43,772 nt of DNA from Kutzneria sp. 744 (GTDB lineage: Bacteria; Actinomycetota; Actinomycetes; Mycobacteriales; Pseudonocardiaceae): contig NZ_KK037166.1 in the NCBI RefSeq assembly GCF_000568255.1, forward strand, positions 7,259,001 through 7,302,772. The letters are read 5' to 3'. Each line of letters begins with the position of its first letter. The stretch's first letter is position 1. Under the pieces are notes generated by a model, which was given only the letters and a program-made list of their open reading frames with translations, had not been told where the DNA came from and did not search any database. Of this stretch, positions 28,951 through 35,198 are shown one piece after another. The position numbers and the translations under genes were made by a program.

Positions 28951-29319
28951 ATGGCGGTGAAGCGGCCGAACCCGGCGTTGTGGCTCTGGTACTCGCTCGG
29001 CGGCCGGCTGCCGCAGTCCTACCGTGAGTGGGTCCTGCGCGATGTGGTCAGCAGGACCTGGCTGCTCCGGCACCTGCTGCGCACGTTCCTGCGGCTGCTG
29101 ATCCCGCTGGGCATCCTGTACATCGTGTTGTCCCAGTTCGGCGGGCCGCTCTACATCATCCTGATGGCCCTTGGCCTCGGCCTCATCGTCGGCCTGTACT
29201 ACTCGCTCAGCTACGCCTCCGAGGCCAACGACGCCCGGCTGCGCAAGTACGGCTACCCGTCGGCCTACGGCAGCACCATCCGGGACAACCGGTTCTCGGA
29301 GGAGGACCGGCCGCAGTAG
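28951..29319 (+). CDS. DUF5313 family membrane protein
   Basis: 122 residues. Starts MAVKRPNPALWLWYSLGGRL followed by LPQSYREWVLRDVVSRTWLLRH, the hallmark of DUF5313 proteins of mycobacteria and relatives. Two hydrophobic segments (LLIPLGILYIVLSQF and LYIILMALGLGLIVGLYYSL) predict a small inner-membrane protein with both ends on the same side, and a charged C-terminal tail (ANDARLRKYGYP, SEEDRPQ). Divergent from the TPR gene across 61 bases and convergent with the rhodanese gene 7 bases away. No function is established for the family. Confidence 0.82.
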   Translation: MAVKRPNPALWLWYSLGGRLPQSYREWVLRDVVSRTWLLRHLLRTFLRLLIPLGILYIVLSQFGGPLYIILMALGLGLIVGLYYSLSYASEANDARLRKYGYPSAYGSTIRDNRFSEEDRPQ

Positions 29320-29326
29320 TCCGGTT

Positions 29327-29719
29327 CTACGGCACAGCTGGACGTCCGCCGGCCACCACGGGCAGGCCGGCCTCGGCCCAGCCTCGGAAGCCGCCGACCA
29401 GGTCGGTCGCCGTCGTCAGGCCCAGCCGTCGCAGGTCCCGGGCGGCCAGGCTGGAGGCGTAGCCCTCGTTGCAGAGCACGATCACCGCCGTGGCGTCGTC
29501 GACCTCCGGCAGGCGGTTCGGGCTGGCCGGGTCCAGGCGCCACTCCAGGTGGATCCGCTCCACCGGCACCGAGCCCGGGATCTCGCCCTCCTCGGCCCGG
29601 TTGGCGATCGGCCGGATGTCCACCAGCAGGGCGCCCTCGTCCTGCAGCCGCTTGGCCTCGGCCGGGTCCACCCGGTCCAGCTCGGCGCGGGCCTGGTCGA
29701 GGTACTCGTCGACCGTCAC
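29327..29719 (-). CDS. Rhodanese-like sulfurtransferase
   Basis: 130 residues, a single rhodanese domain. Typical landmarks: LLVDIRPIANRAEEGEIPGSV, and the active-site loop VLCNEGYASSLAA, where the Cys would carry the persulfide. C-terminal VGGFRGWAEAGLPV is also standard. The GTG start overlaps the cysteine dioxygenase stop by 4 bases, so it is translated with it. Single-domain rhodaneses paired with cysteine dioxygenase are a common actinobacterial arrangement linked to sulfur metabolism; handling of sulfane sulfur from cysteine is inferred. Confidence 0.9.
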   Translation of the reverse strand: MTVDEYLDQARAELDRVDPAEAKRLQDEGALLVDIRPIANRAEEGEIPGSVPVERIHLEWRLDPASPNRLPEVDDATAVIVLCNEGYASSLAARDLRRLGLTTATDLVGGFRGWAEAGLPVVAGGRPAVP

Positions 29720-30216
29720 TTCACGTCCTCCAGGCTGGCGTACTCGCGGGTCGGCAGCAGCGGCGGCGAGTAGGCGTGCACACTCGCGGCCGGCGCCACC
29801 TCGAGATTACGCACCTGGTGGGCGCGGCCGCCGCTGAAGCCCACGGCCTCGCCCAGCTCGCGCCGCATCGTGCGGATCGGGCCGCCCGGGTAGCGGTAGT
29901 CCTCGTTCAGCCGCCCCTTGAGCACCGTGAACGAGCCGGCCGCGCCGCCGTGGTCGTGCGGCTGCGTGCCCTGTCCTGGCAGCCAGGACAGCAGCCACAC
30001 CTCCACCCCGCCGGTCAGCGCCAGCCGCGCCCACCAGCGCTTCGGCTCCTCGAACCGCAGCACGCCCAGCAGCGGCGTGGTCAGCTCGGTGGCGATGGTG
30101 CTGGTCAGGTCGCGTAGCTGCGACGGCGTCCACAGCGGACGCGCCGGCTGGATCAGGTCACGCAGCAGCGGCAGGTCGAGGGCGGGGTGGACGTCGAGAT
30201 CGATGGCGAGAGTCAC
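29716..30216 (-). CDS. Cysteine dioxygenase type I
   Basis: 166 residues from GTG 30216, preferred because CAGGAG lies 8 bases upstream; a longer frame to 30243 has no such site. Iron-binding histidines are visible in QPHDHGGAAGSFTVLKG and GGRAHQVRN, and the catalytic Tyr in VHAYSPPL. The family oxidises cysteine to cysteine sulfinic acid with O2 using a mononuclear Fe(II), in the cytosol. It heads a two-gene operon with the rhodanese and is preceded by a cysteine-codon leader ORF (30291-30383), which suggests control by cysteine supply. The Cys of the mammalian Cys-Tyr crosslink is replaced by Gly, as is normal in bacteria. Confidence 0.9.
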   Translation of the reverse strand: MTLAIDLDVHPALDLPLLRDLIQPARPLWTPSQLRDLTSTIATELTTPLLGVLRFEEPKRWWARLALTGGVEVWLLSWLPGQGTQPHDHGGAAGSFTVLKGRLNEDYRYPGGPIRTMRRELGEAVGFSGGRAHQVRNLEVAPAASVHAYSPPLLPTREYASLEDVK

Positions 30217-30254
30217 GGGTTTGGCTCCTGCGGGTCGCGGCACGGGACGAAGGT

Positions 30255-30335
30255 GCGGACGCGACGGGCCGGCTTACGCAGTGCAGGTGATCAGCGGCCG
30301 CGTCGCGTGCGGGTACACCCGCAGGAGGCGACGCG
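30255..30335 (-). promoter_or_regulatory. Attenuator-like alternative hairpins
   Basis: Reading the minus strand, segment 1 (30335-30328, CGCGTCGC) can pair with segment 2 (30306-30299, GCGACGCG), enclosing a second stem GCGGG/CCCGC at 30322-30309. Segment 2 can instead pair with segment 3 (30270-30259, GGCCCGTCGCGT, one bulged base). The two states exclude each other. Cys codons 21 and 23 of the leader ORF lie between segments 1 and 2, so ribosome position could pick the fold. The mechanism is inference. Confidence 0.55.
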
Positions 30336-30383
30336 AACGAGGTCGACAACGAGGTCGCACCAGGTCGTCCTTGGCCGGATCAT
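30291..30383 (-). CDS. Cysteine-rich leader peptide (30 residues)
   Basis: Short ORF upstream of cysteine dioxygenase on the same strand. It begins MIRPRTTWCDLVVDLVRVAS and ends CGCTRTRRGR, giving Cys at positions 9, 21 and 23. A basic start, a 'DL.RV' centre and a Cys-x-Cys near the end is the pattern of actinobacterial leader peptides found before sulfur-metabolism genes, where cysteine codon translation controls the downstream operon. It stops 74 bases before the dioxygenase start. The ATG at 30383 has only a poor ribosome site (GAGG about 16 bases upstream), and it may be leaderless or use a nearby transcript start. Too short to be found by length alone; identified by context and motif. 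Confidence 0.65.
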   Translation of the reverse strand: MIRPRTTWCDLVVDLVRVASCGCTRTRRGR

Positions 30384-30459
30384 GACCCGATGTTCGCACG
30401 CCTCACACTGGCCTGGCGACCGCTTCCACCTGCTGAAATCATGTCGGACACCGACAAAT

Positions 30460-30575
30460 CCCCGCGAGTCGCGCTCTCGGGCAGGGTGAGTTGCGGTTTC
30501 GGGCAGTTCTGAGACCCGAGGCGCGGTTCTGCCCGAAACCGTGTTTCGGTGTGCCGGAGAGCGTGACTCGCGGGG
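30460..30575. repeat. Nested inverted repeats upstream of the leader ORF
   Basis: Outer 19-base arms (30460-30478, 30557-30575) with one mismatch, starting CCCCGCGAGTC; inner 13-base arms CGGTTTCGGGCAG (30494-30506) and its complement (30529-30541). Could end transcription of the 540-residue gene at 30587, and lies upstream of the cysteine leader. Confidence 0.65.
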
Positions 30576-30586
30576 GTTCGGGGTGG

Positions 30587-32209
30587 CTAGCCTCGGGTGT
30601 GCCAGCCGCGGTGGCGCTCGGCCAGCTTCTGGGCGTGCGCCGCCACCGTCTCGTCGCCGTAGTGCTCGGCGATCACCAGCAGCACCTCGCACGTCCGCGG
30701 CTGGTCCGACCGCCACACCAGGTTCAGGAACTCGATCGTCTGCGCCGTGTCCCCGTGCTCGGCCACCGCGTCCAGCATCCGCGCCACGTTGCCGGCGTCC
30801 AACAGTCCCGTCAGCTCGGCCACGTGGGCGTCGGCGATACGCACCGCCGGCACGTCCCCGCCGTCCAAAGCCTTGTGCCGCAACAGCCACAGCAGCGCCG
30901 GGCCGTCATGCGGACCGCCGAGCAGCAGCCGCACCGGCGGCACCGTGCGCTTCTCGCCGAACACGTCCCCGCACGCCTGGATCGCCGTCATCACCTCGGC
31001 CGTCGGCCGGTCCGGCGTCGCGACCCGGCTGATCAGCTCACGCGCGTTGTGCCGGTCCGTCTGCTCCATGCTCCACTCGCGCACGTCGTCGGCCCACTCG
31101 TCACCGGCCGCCGGGATCGCGTCGATCAGCTCGTTCACCGTGGACCACAGGGCGTGCGGCAGCACCCGCACCGGCAGCCCGTTCTCTTCGGCCACGTCCA
31201 CCAGGATCGGCATCCCGCACGCGGTCAGCCGCGCCTCGCGGCCCAGCGCGAACATCAGGCCGCAGTCCATCAGGAAGTCCACGACCTCGCCCGGCACCGG
31301 CACCTCGCGCAGGTCCAGCGACCGGCGTGCGACCGCCGCCTTCACCAGCTCGATGCTCAGCTGCACCAGGCTGCGCCCCGGCAGCTTCGGATGCGCCGCG
31401 AACACCTTGCGGATCAGGTTCACCGAATGCTTCTCGACCTTGCGCCACGCCGCCACCTGGACCAGGCGGCCCTTCAACCGCCGCACCGCACCCGCCGCCA
31501 GCGCCCACGCCAGCACGCGGGGCAGCTCGGCCGGATCGACGCCCAGCGTGAGGGCGATCTCGTCCGGCAAGGCTTTGTCGACCAGCTCCAGGCCGTCCTC
31601 GCCGCACGCCTGGCGCAGCTGCGCGAACCACACGAACACCGACGCCCGCTCCGCCGCGAACCACTGCTCACGCTCGTTCGGCAGCCGCAGCGGGCCTACC
31701 GCCCGCTCGTCGATGCCGTCCAGCGCCTTGGCCACCTCGTCCACGGGCATCGTGCGCACCCGGGACACCAGCTCCGCGAACGTCAGCGCCTGGTCGCCCC
31801 GCACGTGCTGGAACAGCGCCTTGGCCCGCACGTCGTAGGAGACGCGGTGCTCCGCCGCCTCCCACACCTCCTCGCAGCGGTCGCCCATCTCGTCCGGCAG
31901 GTCGCTGTCCGTGGACAACATGCCGTAGCGGGCCAGGAACTCCAGCAGCGGATGCAGCGTGAGCGACCCGTTCGCGCACACCGTCTCCGGCAGGCCCAGC
32001 CGGTCCGGCAGGTACTCCAGCAGGAACCGGTCGATGTCGCGGACCGTCCAGCGGAAGTAGCCGTTGGTCGGGCCGAGACTGCTCCAGTCCAGTGCCATGA
32101 TGGCGTCCTGGACGTGCTCGACCGGCGTGTGCCGGTGCTCGGCCCACTCCAGGAACTGCGCGACCAGGTGGTCGCGAAGCTCGGGGTCGGTGCCCCACGG
32201 CTGCTGCAT
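30587..32209 (-). CDS. Hypothetical protein, 540 residues
   Basis: No family recognised. Mostly helical and soluble, no signal peptide or membrane segment. The first ~200 residues begin MQQPWGTDPELRDHLVAQF and contain an aromatic stretch WSSLGPTNGYFRWTVRDIDRF; a winged-helix-like middle (LARVLAWALAAGAVRRLKGRLV-type alternation, here PRVLAWALAAGAVRRLKGRL) follows, and the final ~130 residues are repeated short helices (LLWLLRHKALDGGD, LTGLLDAGNVARMLDAVAEHGD) like HEAT-type repeats. Only scattered cysteines (four or five). Coding is supported by length and by consistent third-position GC. Divergent from the sigma factor across 115 bases. Confidence 0.75.
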   Translation of the reverse strand: MQQPWGTDPELRDHLVAQFLEWAEHRHTPVEHVQDAIMALDWSSLGPTNGYFRWTVRDIDRFLLEYLPDRLGLPETVCANGSLTLHPLLEFLARYGMLSTDSDLPDEMGDRCEEVWEAAEHRVSYDVRAKALFQHVRGDQALTFAELVSRVRTMPVDEVAKALDGIDERAVGPLRLPNEREQWFAAERASVFVWFAQLRQACGEDGLELVDKALPDEIALTLGVDPAELPRVLAWALAAGAVRRLKGRLVQVAAWRKVEKHSVNLIRKVFAAHPKLPGRSLVQLSIELVKAAVARRSLDLREVPVPGEVVDFLMDCGLMFALGREARLTACGMPILVDVAEENGLPVRVLPHALWSTVNELIDAIPAAGDEWADDVREWSMEQTDRHNARELISRVATPDRPTAEVMTAIQACGDVFGEKRTVPPVRLLLGGPHDGPALLWLLRHKALDGGDVPAVRIADAHVAELTGLLDAGNVARMLDAVAEHGDTAQTIEFLNLVWRSDQPRTCEVLLVIAEHYGDETVAAHAQKLAERHRGWHTRG

Positions 32210-32324
32210 GCCGTCATCGTGTCAGAGGTGACCAGGCCTGTGCGCTGCCCGTGCTCGAACGGTCGCTCCCCGTGAAGAGTGGTTTTTCCCGTCGGAGTTC
32301 GCCGACCCGGAACGATGTGTAGGC

Positions 32325-32852
32325 ATGAACCAACCGTCCGGGGTGCGGCCGGACCCGGGGCTCACCCTGCTCGACCTGTACGAACGAGCGCTGCCCCAGG
32401 TCTACGGCTACCTGCTGGCCCGGTGCGGGCAGCGGCCGGTCGCCGAGGACCTGACCACCGAGGTGTTCCTCGCCGCCATGGACTCCTGCCGTCGCGGCAA
32501 CGTCTCCGAGGTCAGCACTAGTTGGCTCATCGGAGTCGCCCGGCACAAACTCGTCGACCACTGGCGCCGCCTCGAACGTGAGCGGCGGGGACTTCGTGTC
32601 CTCGGCGGCCTCGCCGCCGGGTGCGAGGACCCGTGGGATGAGCGGCTCGATGCCTTGGTGGCACGGGACGTTCTCGCCGAACTGTCCGCGCAGCACCGCT
32701 CCGTGCTCACCCTTCGCTACCTCGACGGCCTGCCCGTGCCCGAGGTGGCCCGGTGCCTCGACCGGACCGTGCACGCCACCGAGGCGCTGCTCGTCCGGGC
32801 CCGCGGCGCCTTCCGTGTCCGATACCAGGGCCGAGAGGAGGGCACCCGATGA
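32325..32852 (+). CDS. ECF-type RNA polymerase sigma factor
   Basis: 175 residues. Region 2: LLDLYERALPQVYGYLLARC and VAEDLTTEVFLAAM, ending VSTSWLIGVARHKLVDHWRR. Region 4: LSAQHRSVLTLRYLDGLPVPEVARCLDRTVHATEALLVRARGAFR, a clear helix-turn-helix for -35 recognition. No region 3 or extra C-terminal domain, so it belongs to the extracytoplasmic-function class that directs polymerase to a small regulon. There is no anti-sigma gene; instead its stop overlaps the start of a double-VOC protein by ATGA, making that protein the probable regulator or co-regulated partner. Confidence 0.93.
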   Translation: MNQPSGVRPDPGLTLLDLYERALPQVYGYLLARCGQRPVAEDLTTEVFLAAMDSCRRGNVSEVSTSWLIGVARHKLVDHWRRLERERRGLRVLGGLAAGCEDPWDERLDALVARDVLAELSAQHRSVLTLRYLDGLPVPEVARCLDRTVHATEALLVRARGAFRVRYQGREEGTR

Positions 32853-33649
32853 CCGATCCGTTCGAGGACCTGCTCGAGCCCGTCGTGCCGGTCGATCCCG
32901 ATCCCCGCTTCGCTCGTCGGCTTCGTGCCCTGCTCGACGCCGCCTTCCTGTCTGGAGGAGCCATGCCCGTCACCGCCGTCCAGGGCGATGTCGTCTACGC
33001 GTCCGTCTGGTCGCCCGACGCCGCCCGTGCCGCCGCCTTCTACTCGTCCGTGCTCGGCTGGCGCATCTCCGCCGACGGCCGCGCCGTCCAGGGCCTCGGC
33101 CAGCACCTCGGCCTGTGGTCCACTCCTTCGCACCGGACCACCTTCCTCAGCCACGCCGTCGCCGACATCTCCGCCGCCGTCGACCGCGTCCGGGCCGCCG
33201 GCGGCACCGCCGCGGACGCCGTCCAGGAGCCCTACGGCCTCAGCGCTGAGTGCGTCGACAACCAGGGCCTGCCCTTCGCCCTGCACCAGTCCTCGCCCGG
33301 CGCCGCCCAGGAGACCTTCGCCCAGGGCGAGATCGTCTACCTGACCATGTTCGTGCCGTCCTCGCAGGCCGCCCGCGACTTCTACGGCTCCGTCTTCGGC
33401 TGGACCTTCACCCCCGGCCAGATCGACGACGGCTGGCAGGTCCAGGGGCCGCACACCATGTTCGGCCTGCACGGCGGGCACCCGTCGTCCGCCGTCCTGC
33501 CCATGTACTCCGTCTCCGACGTCCACGCCGCCGTCGCCCGCGTCCGCTCCGCCGGCGGCACCGCCACCGACCCCGTCCAGATGCCCTACGGCATCACCTC
33601 GGACTGCGTCGACGACCAGGGCCTGCGCTTCTACCTGGGCCAACTCTGA
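32849..33649 (+). CDS. Double VOC (glyoxalase/bleomycin-resistance fold) protein
   Basis: 266 residues from ATG 32849. After a short N-terminal part with PFEDLLEPVVPVDPDPRFARRLRALLDAA, two VOC domains follow (about 42-150 and 155-265), seen in VVYASVWSPDAARAAAFYSSVLGW and again in VYLTMFVPSSQAARDFYGSVFGW. Each domain ends with GL.AECVDNQGLPF / GITSDCVDDQGLRFYLG. The fold binds metals and small ligands in glyoxalases, dioxygenases and antibiotic-binding proteins; few obvious metal ligands are conserved here, so ligand binding is more likely than catalysis. Coupled by 4 bases to the sigma factor. Confidence 0.88.
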   Translation: MTDPFEDLLEPVVPVDPDPRFARRLRALLDAAFLSGGAMPVTAVQGDVVYASVWSPDAARAAAFYSSVLGWRISADGRAVQGLGQHLGLWSTPSHRTTFLSHAVADISAAVDRVRAAGGTAADAVQEPYGLSAECVDNQGLPFALHQSSPGAAQETFAQGEIVYLTMFVPSSQAARDFYGSVFGWTFTPGQIDDGWQVQGPHTMFGLHGGHPSSAVLPMYSVSDVHAAVARVRSAGGTATDPVQMPYGITSDCVDDQGLRFYLGQL

Positions 33650-33654
33650 CCCAT

Positions 33655-33698
33655 CCACAGCCTGTGGGCAGCTCTCGGAGTTGTCCACAGGCCGTGGA
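33655..33698. terminator. Tandem short hairpins after the VOC gene
   Basis: CCACAG-C-CTGTGG (33655-33667) and TCCAC-AGGCC-GTGGA (33684-33698), starting 5 bases after the stop. Weak but well placed terminators. The second contains TTGTCCACA (33681-33689), the actinobacterial DnaA-box sequence. Confidence 0.5.
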
Positions 33699-33769
33699 CG
33701 GCGGAGATCAACTTCGGGGTACCGCCGATAGGATGGAAGCGGGGGACGCCCCCAGGGTGGGCGGGAATT

Positions 33770-34040
33770 TGTCCTGGTGCCGTGGGGTGTCCTGGTGCCG
33801 TGGAGCGTCTGGGTGTCGTTGTCCTGACGCTGCTGTCCTAATGCCGCCGACCCGACGTCGTTGTCCTGACGCTGCTGTCCTAATGCCGCCGACCCGACGT
33901 CGCTGACCTGACGCCGCTGTCCTGATGTCGCTGTCCCGATGGGTGGCGTCTTGGGGCTGGCGTTTGAGGCCGCTGTCCCGATTCCGGCTTGAGCTCGCAG
34001 TCCCGATTCCGGCTTGAGGCCGCTGTCCCGATGCCGGTGC
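33770..34040. repeat. Cluster of short tandem repeats in a 573-base gap
   Basis: Three families in a row: GTCCTGGTGCCGTGG twice (33771-33785, 33789-33803); a 42-base unit at 33817-33858 and 33859-33900, identical by eye, with a degraded third copy; and a 25-base unit starting at 33965, 33990 and 34015 (TGAGGCCGCTGTCCCGATTC type). All share a CGCTGTCC(C/T)GAT-like core. Frames through the region give only repetitive peptides, so I consider the gap 33650-34222 non-coding. Confidence 0.75.
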
Positions 34041-34222
34041 CTTGGCGCCGTAATGGTGGTTGGGGGCCTTGGGGGTAATGGGGGCCGCAGGGATGCCACT
34101 TCGCGGCGGGGTGGCACCCCGGGACGATGATCCCGCCACGGACCAGCCGGGCGTGCGGCGGAGAAGGGGCCGGGCGTGCTGCCTCGGCTCGGGACGCGGT
34201 CGGCGGATGTGAGGATGCCGGG

Positions 34223-35149
34223 ATGTCACCCCGCGCGTCTGCCGTCGACCCGGCGAGGCTTGCCCAGTGGTGCCGGGAGCAGTTGGGCAGTCCGCCGGCG
34301 GAGGAGATCTTCAGATCCGGGCACCTCTCCGCGGTGATCGGGCTCCGGCTGGCCGACGACCGTGAGGTCGTGGTCAAGGTTCGCCCGGACTCGGCCCGGA
34401 CGGCGGCCTGCGTCGAAGTGCAGCGGCGGCTGTTCGAAGCGGGTTACCCGTGCCCGCAGCCGCTTACCGGTGCCGTCCGGTTCGGCGAGGACATCGCCAC
34501 GGCTGAGGCCCACGTCCCCGGCGGAACCCTGCTCCCGACGGTGGACGACCCGGCGCTGGCCTTCGCGGAAGCGTTCGCACTGCTGATCGGGCTCGCGCCG
34601 CGGCCGGCCGAGGTGTCCACGCTGGAGCCGGCGCCGTCGTGGGCGGCATGGCGGCACACGGAGGACGGACTGTGGCCGCGTCCGGAGGACTCCGATGTCG
34701 ACCTCAATGCGGTGGCTGGTCCGGAGTGGATCGACGACGCCGGGCGCCGTGCCCGTGACCGGCTGCGGGCCGGCGACTCCGACGCCGTGATCGGCCACTG
34801 CGACTGGCTGGCCGGCAACCTGCGCTGGAGTGGGGACGCGCTGCTGGTGGTGCACGACTGGGACAGCATGACGGTGGACAGCGAGGCCGTCCTCGCCGGA
34901 TTTGCCGCAGCGCTGTGTTCGACCGTCACCGCGGACGAACTGGCCGCCGTCGAGGACACCGAGCGGTTCCTCGTCGCGTACTGCCACGAGCGTGGCCGGG
35001 AGCTCAGCGCCGACGAAGTCGAAAGGGCGTGGGCGGCCGGCGTCTGGACCAGGGCTTACGACGCCAAGCATCAGCACGCGGTCGGTCGACCCGTCACCTC
35101 GCTGACCGAGAACGAGGCCCGTGAACGCCTCCGTCGCGCCGCTACGTGA
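34223..35149 (+). CDS. Aminoglycoside phosphotransferase (APH) family kinase
   Basis: 308 residues from ATG 34223 with GAGG 8 bases upstream; the longer frame from 34127 crosses repetitive sequence. Small-molecule kinase fold: nucleotide-binding strand with VVVKVRPD, catalytic loop VIGHCDWLAGNLRW (HxDxxxxN) and metal-binding VVHDWDS. The family phosphorylates aminoglycosides, choline, homoserine or other hydroxyl compounds, and the substrate cannot be told from sequence. It is more divergent than the well-known resistance enzymes, so resistance should not be assumed. Stands alone; ends inside the arm of a bidirectional terminator shared with glgX. Confidence 0.85.
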   Translation: MSPRASAVDPARLAQWCREQLGSPPAEEIFRSGHLSAVIGLRLADDREVVVKVRPDSARTAACVEVQRRLFEAGYPCPQPLTGAVRFGEDIATAEAHVPGGTLLPTVDDPALAFAEAFALLIGLAPRPAEVSTLEPAPSWAAWRHTEDGLWPRPEDSDVDLNAVAGPEWIDDAGRRARDRLRAGDSDAVIGHCDWLAGNLRWSGDALLVVHDWDSMTVDSEAVLAGFAAALCSTVTADELAAVEDTERFLVAYCHERGRELSADEVERAWAAGVWTRAYDAKHQHAVGRPVTSLTENEARERLRRAAT

Positions 35150-35193
35150 GTGGCTCATTTCGCGCCTATGGCGAAATGAGCCACTCACGTAGC
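35141..35193. terminator. Perfect 23-bp bidirectional hairpin
   Basis: Arms 35141-35163 and 35171-35193 pair without mismatch around a 7-base loop GCCTATG. The left arm, beginning GCTACGTGAGTGGCTC, contains the TGA stop of the kinase gene, and the right arm ends 5 bases before the glgX stop, so the element terminates both convergent genes. A 20-base relative occurs at 27731. Confidence 0.9.
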
Positions 35194-35198
35194 GAAAG

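Noticed and set aside
33681-33689. TTGTCCACA, a perfect DnaA-box sequence
   Set aside because: Only one clear copy, inside a terminator-like hairpin, with no dnaA/dnaN genes or AT-rich unwinding region; not enough for an origin.
33817-34040. Tandem repeats considered as a CRISPR array
   Set aside because: The units are directly adjacent or nearly so, without unique spacers of constant length, and no cas genes are present.
34223-35149. Calling the APH-fold protein an aminoglycoside-resistance gene
   Set aside because: Only the general kinase motifs are visible; the family phosphorylates many metabolites and no resistance-specific feature was seen.
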